Made by a program: the position numbers and the translations under genes. Below are positions 15,582 to 22,317 of a stretch of 25,308 nucleotides of DNA, one piece after another; positions within the stretch are counted from its first letter, which is position 1; every line of letters starts with the position of its first letter. The notes beneath the pieces were generated by a model. That model was not told where the DNA came from. It saw only the letters and a program-made list of their open reading frames with translations, and did no database searches. Source of the stretch: CAKZYD01 sp039814715 (GTDB lineage: Bacteria; Pseudomonadota; Alphaproteobacteria; Sphingomonadales; CAKZYD01); assembly GCA_039814715.1 (NCBI GenBank), contig JBCCAR010000045.1, positions 1-25,308 on the forward strand, read 5' to 3'.

Positions 15582-16229
15582 TTAAAAGCTATCGTCGCGG
15601 TAAAAAATATGGCGACCGTGCTGGACGCGGGCCTCGAGGATTTCACCCCAATATGGCATTACATAATCAGCATGGTAATGTGTGGCGGTTGCCGTCAGAT
15701 CATCCCAATAACCTTGCAGAGCGACATGGCTGATCGCTTTCGCTTCTGTCCACGCCAAGCGATTGTAAGGCGTATCGGAGAGTCCATCACAGGCGAAGGA
15801 GAACTGGCACTTGTTCCGGCGGTGTTCGCCTTGAAACACAACGCCGCAAATGGTCGTTGGGTAACGCTCATCCAGGACCCGGTTCAAAACCACTTGGGCA
15901 ACTGCGAGCTGGCCTTCTACGGGTTCTGAGCGCGCTTCAAAATACACAGCTTGGGCCAGGCACATCTCTTCAGGATGCAACTCCTGGCTAATCTCGGGCT
16001 GAACATCACTGATCAGCGCATGCAGGTCGCCATGCAGTTGCGGCAATCCTGTTGGCGCCACCGTTAAGATAGGCTGCACGGCGGTCTCACTGCGCGTCAA
16101 TTCGGTCATGGTGGACAAGGCTGTTGGTGCGGACAAGAGACACAGAACAGCGACTGCGCCGCATACGCTTGCCAAACCCTTCATTGCTCTCTTTTTCGGC
16201 ACGTCGAACTCCCAACCGTCACCAGCCAT
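15582..16229 (-). CDS. SleB/CwlJ-type cell wall hydrolase
   Basis: The 215-residue protein has an N-terminal membrane or signal segment (about 15-38, after KKR) and a C-terminal SleB domain (PF07486) from about 88. The motif LAQAVYFEARSEPVEGQLAV, continuing AQVVLNRV, carries the conserved catalytic Glu98. NKCQFSFACDG and ATHYHADYV, with the following PYW, are further family blocks. SleB enzymes are lytic transglycosylases; in non-sporulating alphaproteobacteria they are presumed peptidoglycan remodelling enzymes at the cell envelope. An alternative ATG at 16184, preceded by AGAGAG, would give a shorter and more standard signal peptide. The upstream region has a near-CtrA motif with 6-nt spacing (16283-16297). 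Confidence 0.9.
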   Translation of the reverse strand: MAGDGWEFDVPKKRAMKGLASVCGAVAVLCLLSAPTALSTMTELTRSETAVQPILTVAPTGLPQLHGDLHALISDVQPEISQELHPEEMCLAQAVYFEARSEPVEGQLAVAQVVLNRVLDERYPTTICGVVFQGEHRRNKCQFSFACDGLSDTPYNRLAWTEAKAISHVALQGYWDDLTATATHYHADYVMPYWGEILEARVQHGRHIFYRDDSF

Positions 16230-16421
16230 ACTTCAATGCATTCGGATTTTGATGTTAAAACGCGACACATTAAAGTCGAATTTTAAGAAAAATTAACTCA
16301 AATGCCCCGTTTTTGTCCGCTTGTTGTCACAATGCAACGTGTCCACCGGCCAAACATGGTCAATAAGTGGTTAATATCAAGGCTGATGATGTATTAGTGC
16401 GGTGCAGCTTTTATTTCAGGG

Positions 16422-16433
16422 CCGTAATTACGG
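16422..16433. promoter_or_regulatory. 12-nt perfect palindrome upstream of DUF3126
   Basis: CCGTAATTACGG is a perfect 12-nt palindrome in the 290-nt gap between the SleB gene and the divergent DUF3126 gene, about 90 nt upstream of the latter. It could be a dimeric repressor operator; the regulator is unknown. Apart from this and A+T-rich stretches near 16260-16300, I see nothing else in that gap. Confidence 0.3.
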
Positions 16434-16519
16434 GCGAATCTGATCGGAAGCTCTCGCCAAGGCAACAGCGCTGTGATAGCTACCGCCATGGAAATGCTAT
16501 TTGGATATAGGGATTAAGA

Positions 16520-16735
16520 ATGACCCCCAGCGAAACTGCTCAGGTGCAGACCTATCTGCGCACGAAGTTTGATAATAATCGGCTGCAGCTGCGGCCCCAT
16601 AAGAAGGGTGAGGACTCTGCTGAGGTCTATTTAGGCGATGAATTCCTAGGCGTGATCTACCGTGATGAAGATGACGGCGAAGTCTCTTATGACTTCAATA
16701 TGGCCATTTTAGAAATGGACCTGCCGAAGCTTTAG
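16520..16735 (+). CDS. DUF3126 family protein
   Basis: The 71-residue protein is full length for DUF3126 (PF11324), a family found almost only in alphaproteobacteria. Blocks VQTYLRTKF, EDSAEVYLGDEFLGVIYRDE and DDGEVSYDFNMAILEMDL are characteristic. It is a small acidic cytosolic protein of unknown function with a predicted alpha-beta fold. The start is supported by AGGGA 6 nt upstream. It ends 9 nt before the convergent DUF1491 gene. Confidence 0.92.
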   Translation: MTPSETAQVQTYLRTKFDNNRLQLRPHKKGEDSAEVYLGDEFLGVIYRDEDDGEVSYDFNMAILEMDLPKL

Positions 16736-16744
16736 GCGCGCCAC

Positions 16745-17086
16745 TCATAATTGGACCACTGGTTCGTCCAGCGGCGGCCAATCGCGCGCCGCTTCAACGC
16801 CCAGTACCCATATATCTCGGTCTATTTTAGTGGCGCGTTCAAGATACTCAGTTTCTTCTATTGCCGCCATCGCCTCGCCGCTGCCTAGCGCGGCCCATTG
16901 AATAGCGCCGCTAAAGTCGCGCCGCTGGCCGAGCAAGATGCTGGTGCCATTACAGCGATCCACGCAGATAATAATTGTTCCGCCATGATCATCGCCGCGC
17001 CGGCGCAACACGGCTGGGTAGCCTTGTTGGTTCCACAAGGCCAAACGAGCTTTCACCCATAGCTGCGTTGGTAGGCGCGGCTCCAT
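16745..17086 (-). CDS. DUF1491 family protein
   Basis: The 113-residue protein matches DUF1491 (PF07372), an alphaproteobacterial family of unknown function. RLPTQLWVKARLALWNQQGY at the N-terminus, the RRGDDHGGTIII strand and the C-terminal LERATKIDRDIWVLGVEA are typical. In this family the gene often accompanies housekeeping genes without a fixed operon. Here it starts 12 nt after the thioesterase stop codon, so the two are probably co-transcribed. Confidence 0.88.
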   Translation of the reverse strand: MEPRLPTQLWVKARLALWNQQGYPAVLRRRGDDHGGTIIICVDRCNGTSILLGQRRDFSGAIQWAALGSGEAMAAIEETEYLERATKIDRDIWVLGVEAARDWPPLDEPVVQL

Positions 17087-17098
17087 GGTCAGCGGCCC

Positions 17099-17542
17099 TT
17101 AGCTTTGGTTGCTCGCATAGCCTGGCAAGGAGGATAGCGCGATGCGGCTGCGCATAAAGGTTCCTGAGGCAAAACCAAGCTCGTTGCCATCTGCATCCGT
17201 TAAAACCCCTTCGGCGAGATAAACCCGGCGCTTGCCATGGACCCAGCGGCCATGGGCAATCATGACACCTTCATCAAAGGGCCGCGTCATATTGAGGTTG
17301 AACGCGCTGGTCAGCATGAAGACATCGTCCACCACGGAATTAGCCGCATAAAAGCAAGCATCATCAAGGGCTTTGAAATAGGGCGTGCCGTGCTGCGCGC
17401 CGGCCGCATGCCAGCTCTCTCGCGTCACCGTCATTTCAACGCGTGTCTCGCCCTCGCTGATCGTCATTTTGGCATCAAACAAGTCATTGATTGGCGCACT
17501 GTTGTACATGGCTTCTAGCCGCTGAAAGTGTGTTTCGCTCAA
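17099..17542 (-). CDS. PaaI-like hotdog-fold thioesterase
   Basis: The 147-residue protein is a single hotdog domain. Residues around HAAGAQHGTPYFKALDDACF form the central helix with the acidic active-site position (Asp in LDDA), and FNLNMTRPFDEG and LAEGVLTDADGNELGFASGTF are the flanking strands. Such enzymes hydrolyse acyl- or aryl-CoA thioesters; PaaI acts in phenylacetate catabolism, but no paa genes are near. The start is TTG at 17542, supported by GAGGA exactly 6 nt upstream. The following gene is DUF1491. Confidence 0.88.
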   Translation of the reverse strand: MSETHFQRLEAMYNSAPINDLFDAKMTISEGETRVEMTVTRESWHAAGAQHGTPYFKALDDACFYAANSVVDDVFMLTSAFNLNMTRPFDEGVMIAHGRWVHGKRRVYLAEGVLTDADGNELGFASGTFMRSRIALSSLPGYASNQS

Positions 17543-17657
17543 TGCTCGTCCTCCTGCCCCGCTATTCCAACCGCGCCTTTATTTCAGGGCTGCACGCGAA
17601 TGGCAAATCTGCCATGCTTGCGCGCTCTGGTCACAAAGCCCGTCAAAAGGAACCGCA

Positions 17658-18293
17658 ATGCCTCACGCCGCCCCTTCAGCGTCCCTGTGCGGCGTTATTT
17701 TAGCTGGCGGGCGGGGCGCGCGCATGGGCGGCGATAAGCACTTAGCGCTGCTGGAGGGAAAGCCGCTCCTACGCCATGTGATGGAGCGTATGTCGCCCCA
17801 AGTGGCGCACCTGGCGATTGCGGGAGACCATTCCTCCTTGCAGCAATATGGCGTGCCCGTCCTGCCGGATGCCGTTGGCTTAAAGGGGCCGGTCGCTGGC
17901 CTTCATAGCGCGCTCTTGTTTGCTTTAGAGCGCAACGCCGGGCTCATCACTGTTCCTTGCGATACGCCATTTTTGCCGCGCAGACTTGCCGCTATGTTTG
18001 ATGGGACGCGAATTGCAATACCGCGCATTGATGGGCAAGCCTTGTGGGTGGTAAGCTATTGGCCCCTTTCCCAGCTTCAGGTAGGTCTTCGCTATTTGAA
18101 CGCGCTCGCCAAGGACGCCGCGCCGACCCTAAGGCAGGTTTATATCGCCCTAGACGCTGCGCAAATGCCTGTTCCTGCACAACAGAAAGAGTGCTTTATC
18201 GGCATCAATACGCCCGAGGCACTGTCGAAGGCTGCAGCGCAGCTCAAGCGGCCTGAGCGTGCACACAGGAAACCAATGGGGATGAAAGAGTGA
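17658..18293 (+). CDS. mobA: Molybdenum cofactor guanylyltransferase MobA
   Basis: The 211-residue nucleotidyltransferase starts with the GTP-binding loop LAGGRGARMGGDKHLALLEG and has the metal-binding Asp in VPCDTPFLP. The segment DAVGLKGPVAGLHSAL contains the conserved GP.AGL block. MobA links GMP to molybdopterin to form the guanine dinucleotide cofactor for DMSO-reductase family enzymes such as formate dehydrogenase and nitrate reductase. None of those genes lie in the window. The start has AAGGAA about 5 nt upstream. The stop overlaps the FKBP gene start by 4 nt (GTGA). Confidence 0.93.
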   Translation: MPHAAPSASLCGVILAGGRGARMGGDKHLALLEGKPLLRHVMERMSPQVAHLAIAGDHSSLQQYGVPVLPDAVGLKGPVAGLHSALLFALERNAGLITVPCDTPFLPRRLAAMFDGTRIAIPRIDGQALWVVSYWPLSQLQVGLRYLNALAKDAAPTLRQVYIALDAAQMPVPAQQKECFIGINTPEALSKAAAQLKRPERAHRKPMGMKE

Positions 18294-18787
18294 GATATTT
18301 TGGTTTTGCTGCAACGGTTTTAGCGCTGCTGACAAGCTGCAACGACGAAAAGCAGGCTGGCCGGTCTTACCGTGATGCTGCCCAGCGCATGGTTGCCGCC
18401 CGTGCTTATTTGGAGGATATAGCGCAGCAAAAGGAGGCACGGAGTACGGCGAGTGGTTTATTATACACAATTGAAACCCAGGTGGACACCAACACCGCGA
18501 GCCCTGGGCCTCATGACGCCGTCCTCATTCACTACCGGGCACGGCTCACAGATGGCTATGAGATTGATTCCAGTTATGAACGTAACGCGCCTGCGCGCTT
18601 TGCCATGGGGACGCTGCTTGCAGGGCTGCGTGAGGGCATGGCTTTAATGCGGCCCGGGGACCGTTTCACATTTTATTTGCCGCCGCAATTGGCTTACGGC
18701 GCGCGGGGGCGGGACCCGATCATTCCAGCAAATGCAGCGATGATTTACGAAGTTGAGCTGCTGGAAGTCGAGGCCAGCGCCTCCTAG
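18290..18787 (+). CDS. FKBP-type peptidyl-prolyl isomerase, lipoprotein
   Basis: The 165-residue protein has a short signal peptide ending in a lipobox LTSC (Cys17), so it is probably a periplasm-facing lipoprotein. A helical segment (about 25-55) precedes an FKBP domain (about 55-160) with typical blocks DAVLIHYRARLTDGYEIDSS, GLREGMALMRPGDRFTFYLP, PQLAYGARG and IPANAAMIYEVELLEV. Residues of the ligand pocket are largely kept, so isomerase activity is plausible; FkpA/FklB-like folding of envelope proteins is the likely role. The start is GTG overlapping mobA. Confidence 0.92.
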   Translation: MRYFGFAATVLALLTSCNDEKQAGRSYRDAAQRMVAARAYLEDIAQQKEARSTASGLLYTIETQVDTNTASPGPHDAVLIHYRARLTDGYEIDSSYERNAPARFAMGTLLAGLREGMALMRPGDRFTFYLPPQLAYGARGRDPIIPANAAMIYEVELLEVEASAS

Positions 18788-18791
18788 CGGG

Positions 18792-19001
18792 TTAGGTAAA
18801 CAAACATAAGGCGCCGTAGCATGTATCAAAGACGAAGCGTGCGATGGCAAAACCAATTAAATCCAACACCACTAGGGCGGCCATGAGCGGCAACACTGCA
18901 AGGCGCACGATGAGCCATACACCGCTTTTTGTCAGTTTGGGCCCGGGCGCATCAAGGCCGAATACAGTCCGCTGTGTGTCTTTTTGCTTCACCTTGGGCA
19001 T
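18792..19001 (-). CDS. Small conserved-looking single-pass membrane protein
   Basis: This is a 69-residue protein I cannot name. A basic N-terminus (MPKVKQKDTQRTVFGL) leads to APGPKLTKSGVWLIV and a strongly hydrophobic stretch of about 30 residues (RLAVLPLMAALVVLDLIGFA and on), ending in a short Cys-containing tail, CYGALCLFT. It fills the gap between the FKBP gene and the divergent acyltransferase-like gene almost exactly, and the reading frame has no competing coding strand. The composition supports a real inner-membrane microprotein. No strong Shine-Dalgarno is visible. Confidence 0.6.
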   Translation of the reverse strand: MPKVKQKDTQRTVFGLDAPGPKLTKSGVWLIVRLAVLPLMAALVVLDLIGFAIARFVFDTCYGALCLFT

Positions 19002-19022
19002 CTTTCATGGCTGTGTGGCGCG

Positions 19023-19943
19023 ATGACGTATCATGCCGTGGTAACGCCGCTTGCGCAAATGCAGCCCCGCCACTGGGATGGCTGGCTCACGGCGCAAGCA
19101 GAGCCACTCTTTCAGCATAGCTATAGCTATGGCGAGGTGATGGGCACTGAATTTGCCAGTCCGCTATGTGTGCAAGTGTATCGAAAAGACACAGTGGCGG
19201 CGCAAGCCATATGCTTTTCTTACCGTGCCGGACCAATCGCTTGGCATATTGTACCTACAGGTTTGTGTCTGGGCAGCGGGTGCGAGGTGCAACAGGCTTA
19301 CCGCGCTCTTCTTGCGGCGCTTTCAGATCAGCGCTTGTCTTTATGCGTCATCAGCGCGCCTGCGGGCGCTTTACCAAGCAACCCAGTAATGACCGGCGGG
19401 ACGGACGCCATTTGGAATTTGCCGCAAACGGATACGCAGCTGGAACAGGCAATGCAGCAAAAGTGGCGAAACCGGCTCTACAAGGCCCGCACTGAGGACA
19501 TGACCGTAGACGTTGGGGGCGCCGACAGCAGCGCTATGGCGTGGCTAGAACGTGAAGAAATGGCGCAGCGCCAGGTGAAAAAATACCGCATGCTGCCAGC
19601 AAATACACCGCGCCGTTTAGCCAAGGCTAGCGGCGCAATAGCGGCAATATGTGTCGCTGTTCGATGCTCTGGGCAATATGTCGCAGCGGCGAGCTTCATC
19701 TGCTTTGGTAGCGAGGCCGTTTATTTTTCCGGTGTTACGACGGCGCTTGGCCGGCCTAAATCTGCGCAGCATTTGGTACTCGCACACGCAGCTGAATTTT
19801 TGGTAAGACGCGGATATAAAAGGATTAATCTAGGTCTTATAAACACGCATGCAGCGCCTGGCCTTGCGCGCTTTAAGCTCGGCACTGGCGCGCAAGCTTC
19901 CCCGCGTATGAGCACATACACATCCATAGGGCGAACGAAATAA
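19023..19943 (+). CDS. FemAB/GNAT-like acyltransferase
   Basis: The 306-residue protein resembles FemAB-related, double-GNAT proteins. KWRNRLYKARTEDMTVDVGG matches the KMRNKIRKA-type segment of the family, and HLVLAHAAEFLVRRGYKRIN and the following LGLINTHAAPGLARFKLGTG match its C-terminal GNAT half, where the final block precedes the Phe-K-x-G-x-G motif. Family members add amino acids to peptidoglycan or acylate polymers; the substrate here is unknown. The ATG at 19023 is preferred over an extension to 18984 that would overlap the divergent small membrane gene. Downstream lies an A+T-rich gap of 250 nt. Confidence 0.75.
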   Translation: MTYHAVVTPLAQMQPRHWDGWLTAQAEPLFQHSYSYGEVMGTEFASPLCVQVYRKDTVAAQAICFSYRAGPIAWHIVPTGLCLGSGCEVQQAYRALLAALSDQRLSLCVISAPAGALPSNPVMTGGTDAIWNLPQTDTQLEQAMQQKWRNRLYKARTEDMTVDVGGADSSAMAWLEREEMAQRQVKKYRMLPANTPRRLAKASGAIAAICVAVRCSGQYVAAASFICFGSEAVYFSGVTTALGRPKSAQHLVLAHAAEFLVRRGYKRINLGLINTHAAPGLARFKLGTGAQASPRMSTYTSIGRTK

Positions 19944-20105
19944 ACTGATCGTTGTGCGCTGCAACATCACAACAAACTTGCAAAGGTTCTAAAACTCACT
20001 AAATTTGCTTAGGTCGTTTTAGAGCGATTATATTGTTAACTTTAAATGGTTGGTCTAGCAGTTGTTCTGTGCGTTGACACCAAGTGAGGTAAAGCAGGCG
20101 TATTG

Positions 20106-20122
20106 GTGTTGTATCGCAACAC
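20106..20122. promoter_or_regulatory. Inverted repeat GTGTTG-N5-CAACAC upstream of the HTH gene
   Basis: A perfect 6-bp inverted repeat with a 5-nt loop lies about 75 nt upstream of the excisionase-type HTH gene, in the 254-nt A+T-rich region after the acyltransferase-like gene. A TTGACA hexamer occurs at 20074-20079 but has no good -10 match at 17 nt. It may be an operator. Confidence 0.3.
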
Positions 20123-20197
20123 ATGCGGCTTTGACGCTTGACCGGGTTTCACCGCTTAAAAGCTCGCTAACACACTATCAAATTGGCCGAGGACTCC

Positions 20198-20401
20198 ATG
20201 CTGTCTAAACCACTCCTAACCGTTCGCGATGCAGCCCAGTTGCTGAAGCTCAAAGAGGGCACCATTCGCAATATTATCAATGATAAGAAACTCCGCGCTG
20301 TGAAGTTCGGAAAAGAATGGCGGATTCGCCACGAAGATTTGGAAGCGTTTTTGGACGAAAACGCTAACACTGAACCGCAGTATAGGTCAGCTGCTGAGTA
20401 G
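20198..20401 (+). CDS. Excisionase-type helix-turn-helix DNA-binding protein
   Basis: The 67-residue protein is one MerR/Xis-like winged helix domain (HTH_17 type). PLLTVRDAAQLLKLKEGTIR, NIINDKKLRAVKFGKEWRIR and HEDLEAFLDE give the DNA-binding helix, the wing with the K-F-G-K-E-W-R-I motif, and the closing helix. Such proteins are excisionases, torsion adapters or plain small regulators. No integrase, recombinase or phage gene is nearby, so a regulatory role is more likely. The ATG at 20198 has GAGGA just upstream and is preferred over a TTG at 20183. Transcription is probably from the long upstream gap. Confidence 0.85.
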   Translation: MLSKPLLTVRDAAQLLKLKEGTIRNIINDKKLRAVKFGKEWRIRHEDLEAFLDENANTEPQYRSAAE

Positions 20402-20427
20402 CGCTTCGTTTGTGAGGTATTTCCGTT

Positions 20428-20730
20428 TTAGCAGCGAATGACGCCTTGAAAGTCCGTGGCATCATCTTCGGCCTTGTTACCTTCTAGCATCTGTCCTTGA
20501 AATCGGCACCTCATGAGTGCGGATATGATGGCCTGTTCCAGCTCTGCACCTGTTGGGCCTGCATTTTGCGTTTGATGGCGTTGCAATGCTTGTGTCATGG
20601 CTGTTTGGATGTCAAAGCGCGTCAATCTCACTTGGTGGGCCTGCGCGGGTTTCGATGGGCTGGGGATGAAGACTGCACCCAGCAGTGCGCTCGTTATTAA
20701 GGCGCAGGCATTCGTCAAAATACGTTTCAT
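20428..20730 (-). CDS. Small secreted protein of unknown function
   Basis: The 100-residue protein has a signal peptide (MKRILTNACALITSALLGAV, with cleavage probably after AQA near residue 31) and a mature part of about 70 residues with two cysteines (ALMRCRFQG and the terminal IRC). The mature region looks helical (FDIQTAMTQALQRHQ, ELEQAIISALMRC). I recognise no family. The ATG is preceded by GGAG at 6 nt, which supports expression. It is convergent with the HTH gene, and the two stop codons are 26 nt apart. Confidence 0.6.
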   Translation of the reverse strand: MKRILTNACALITSALLGAVFIPSPSKPAQAHQVRLTRFDIQTAMTQALQRHQTQNAGPTGAELEQAIISALMRCRFQGQMLEGNKAEDDATDFQGVIRC

Positions 20731-20838
20731 TGAGGGCTCCTAAAGCTGCCGCATGTGGTTGACTGCGAATGCTTGGTTGTTCTTGGCAAAAAACTATGCT
20801 GCAAAAGAGCTAGCACAGCAAACAGCTAGGTGGGCCGC

Positions 20839-22290
20839 ATGACATCGATTTTCATTGGAACAGGGCAGCAAAAACAGTCCCTTGTTTTAAAGCGGGCGAA
20901 CCGCCATGGCTTGATCGCTGGGGCGACGGGTACGGGCAAAACGGTCACCTTGCAGATTATGGCGGAAGGCTTCTCTGACCAGGGTGTGCCTGTCTTTATG
21001 GCGGACGTGAAAGGGGACCTGTCTGGCATGTCTCAGCCTGGCAGCAAGGGCCATAAACTGCACGAAAAGCTCCTCTCCCGCGCTGAGAAGATCGGGTTTG
21101 AGGATTATGCTTACCGCTCCTATCCAACGGTATTTTGGGATTTATACGGCGATCAAGGGCATCCGATCCGCACGACTGTGCTTGAGATGGGCCCGCTGCT
21201 TTTATCGCGGTTGCTTGAACTGAACGATACCCAAGAAGGCGTGCTCAATATTGCCTTCCGCGTCGCTGACGATGCGGGCTTGTTGCTGCTCGATTTTAAA
21301 GATCTGCGCGCCATCCTCAATCACGTCGCAGAAAACCGCAAAGAGATCTCCAAGACACTTGGTAATGTTTCGCCTGCATCCATTGGCGCCATTCAGCGGC
21401 GCTTGTTGGTGCTGGAAAACCAAGGCGGCGATCAGTTCTTTGGCGAACCGGCGCTCGATATCCGTGATTTCATGGCATTTGATCAAAATGGCCGCGGCCG
21501 CGTAAACATTCTCGCCGCAGACAAGCTCATGCAGTCGCCGCGCCTCTATGCGACCTTTTTGCTTTGGCTGCTGGCGGAGCTGTTTGAAGAGCTGCCTGAA
21601 GTGGGCGATCCTGACAAACCCAAGCTGGTCTTCTTCTTTGATGAAGCTCATTTGCTGTTTGATGAAGCCCCAAAGGCGTTGTTGGACAAGGTTGAACAGG
21701 TTGTTCGGCTTATTCGCTCTAAGGGTGTGGGCGTCTTCTTCGTCACGCAAAATCCGCTTGATATTCCAGACGATGTTGCTGGCCAGCTTGGCAGCCGGGT
21801 GCAACACGCGCTCAGGGCCTTTACCCCGCGCGATCAAAAAGCGGTAAGGGCAGCGGCCAGTACGTTCCGCCAAAATCCAAAGCTCGACACGCAAACAGTT
21901 ATTACAGAGCTTGGCGTTGGCGAAGCGCTCGTCTCAACGCTCGACGCCAAAGGCGCGCCTTCGATTGTTGATCGGTGCTTGATCCGCCCGCCCTCATCAC
22001 GCCTTGGGCCAGCAACAAAAGCTGAGCGCAAGCTTGTCATGGGGGCAAGCGCCGTCGGGCGGCATTATGACCAGGATGTTGACCGCGAATCCGCTTATGA
22101 AATCCTCGCCGCGCGCGCTGAAAAAGCTGCTGATGTGGCTGAGCAGGAAGAGAAAAAAGCGCCGAAGAAAAAGCGCAGCTCCAACCGGCAAAGCGTCGGC
22201 GAAGCAGCGGTCAAAAGCGTTGTACGATCGATCTCCAGCGGGCTTGGCCGGGCGATTGTGCGCGGCTTGCTAGGCGCTTTGAAACGGTGA
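20839..22290 (+). CDS. HerA-like ATPase, DUF853 (YjgR) family
   Basis: The 483-residue ATPase has Walker A GATGTGKT at 28-35, Walker B in KLVFFFDEAHLLF, and downstream RHNPxD-like blocks (FFVTQNPLDIPDDVAGQLGS). Blocks ADVKGDLSGMSQPG and NILAADKLMQSPRLYATFLL are diagnostic of DUF853/YjgR proteins, HerA/FtsK-superfamily enzymes of unknown substrate. A basic low-complexity tail (about 430-465, EEKKAPKKKRSSNRQ) may bind nucleic acid. The ATG at 20839 has AGGTGG 5 nt upstream; a GTG three codons earlier is less likely. Confidence 0.92.
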   Translation: MTSIFIGTGQQKQSLVLKRANRHGLIAGATGTGKTVTLQIMAEGFSDQGVPVFMADVKGDLSGMSQPGSKGHKLHEKLLSRAEKIGFEDYAYRSYPTVFWDLYGDQGHPIRTTVLEMGPLLLSRLLELNDTQEGVLNIAFRVADDAGLLLLDFKDLRAILNHVAENRKEISKTLGNVSPASIGAIQRRLLVLENQGGDQFFGEPALDIRDFMAFDQNGRGRVNILAADKLMQSPRLYATFLLWLLAELFEELPEVGDPDKPKLVFFFDEAHLLFDEAPKALLDKVEQVVRLIRSKGVGVFFVTQNPLDIPDDVAGQLGSRVQHALRAFTPRDQKAVRAAASTFRQNPKLDTQTVITELGVGEALVSTLDAKGAPSIVDRCLIRPPSSRLGPATKAERKLVMGASAVGRHYDQDVDRESAYEILAARAEKAADVAEQEEKKAPKKKRSSNRQSVGEAAVKSVVRSISSGLGRAIVRGLLGALKR

Positions 22291-22317
22291 ACACTGTGAA
22301 GAGGAATTGGGTCAAAC

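Noticed and set aside
16283..16297. Possible CtrA box upstream of the SleB gene
   Set aside because: TTAA-GAAAAA-TTAAC has a 6-nt instead of 7-nt spacer and lies in an A+T-rich run where TTAA is common by chance; kept only as a remark.
18984..19022. N-terminal extension of the FemAB-like gene to 18984
   Set aside because: It would overlap the start of the divergent small membrane gene and adds 13 residues without family support; ATG 19023 is used.
21202..21894. Long 230-codon open frame antisense to the DUF853 ATPase gene
   Set aside because: It lies wholly inside a convincing gene with Walker motifs, lacks any recognisable domain, and is of the kind expected from codon bias in GC-rich coding DNA.
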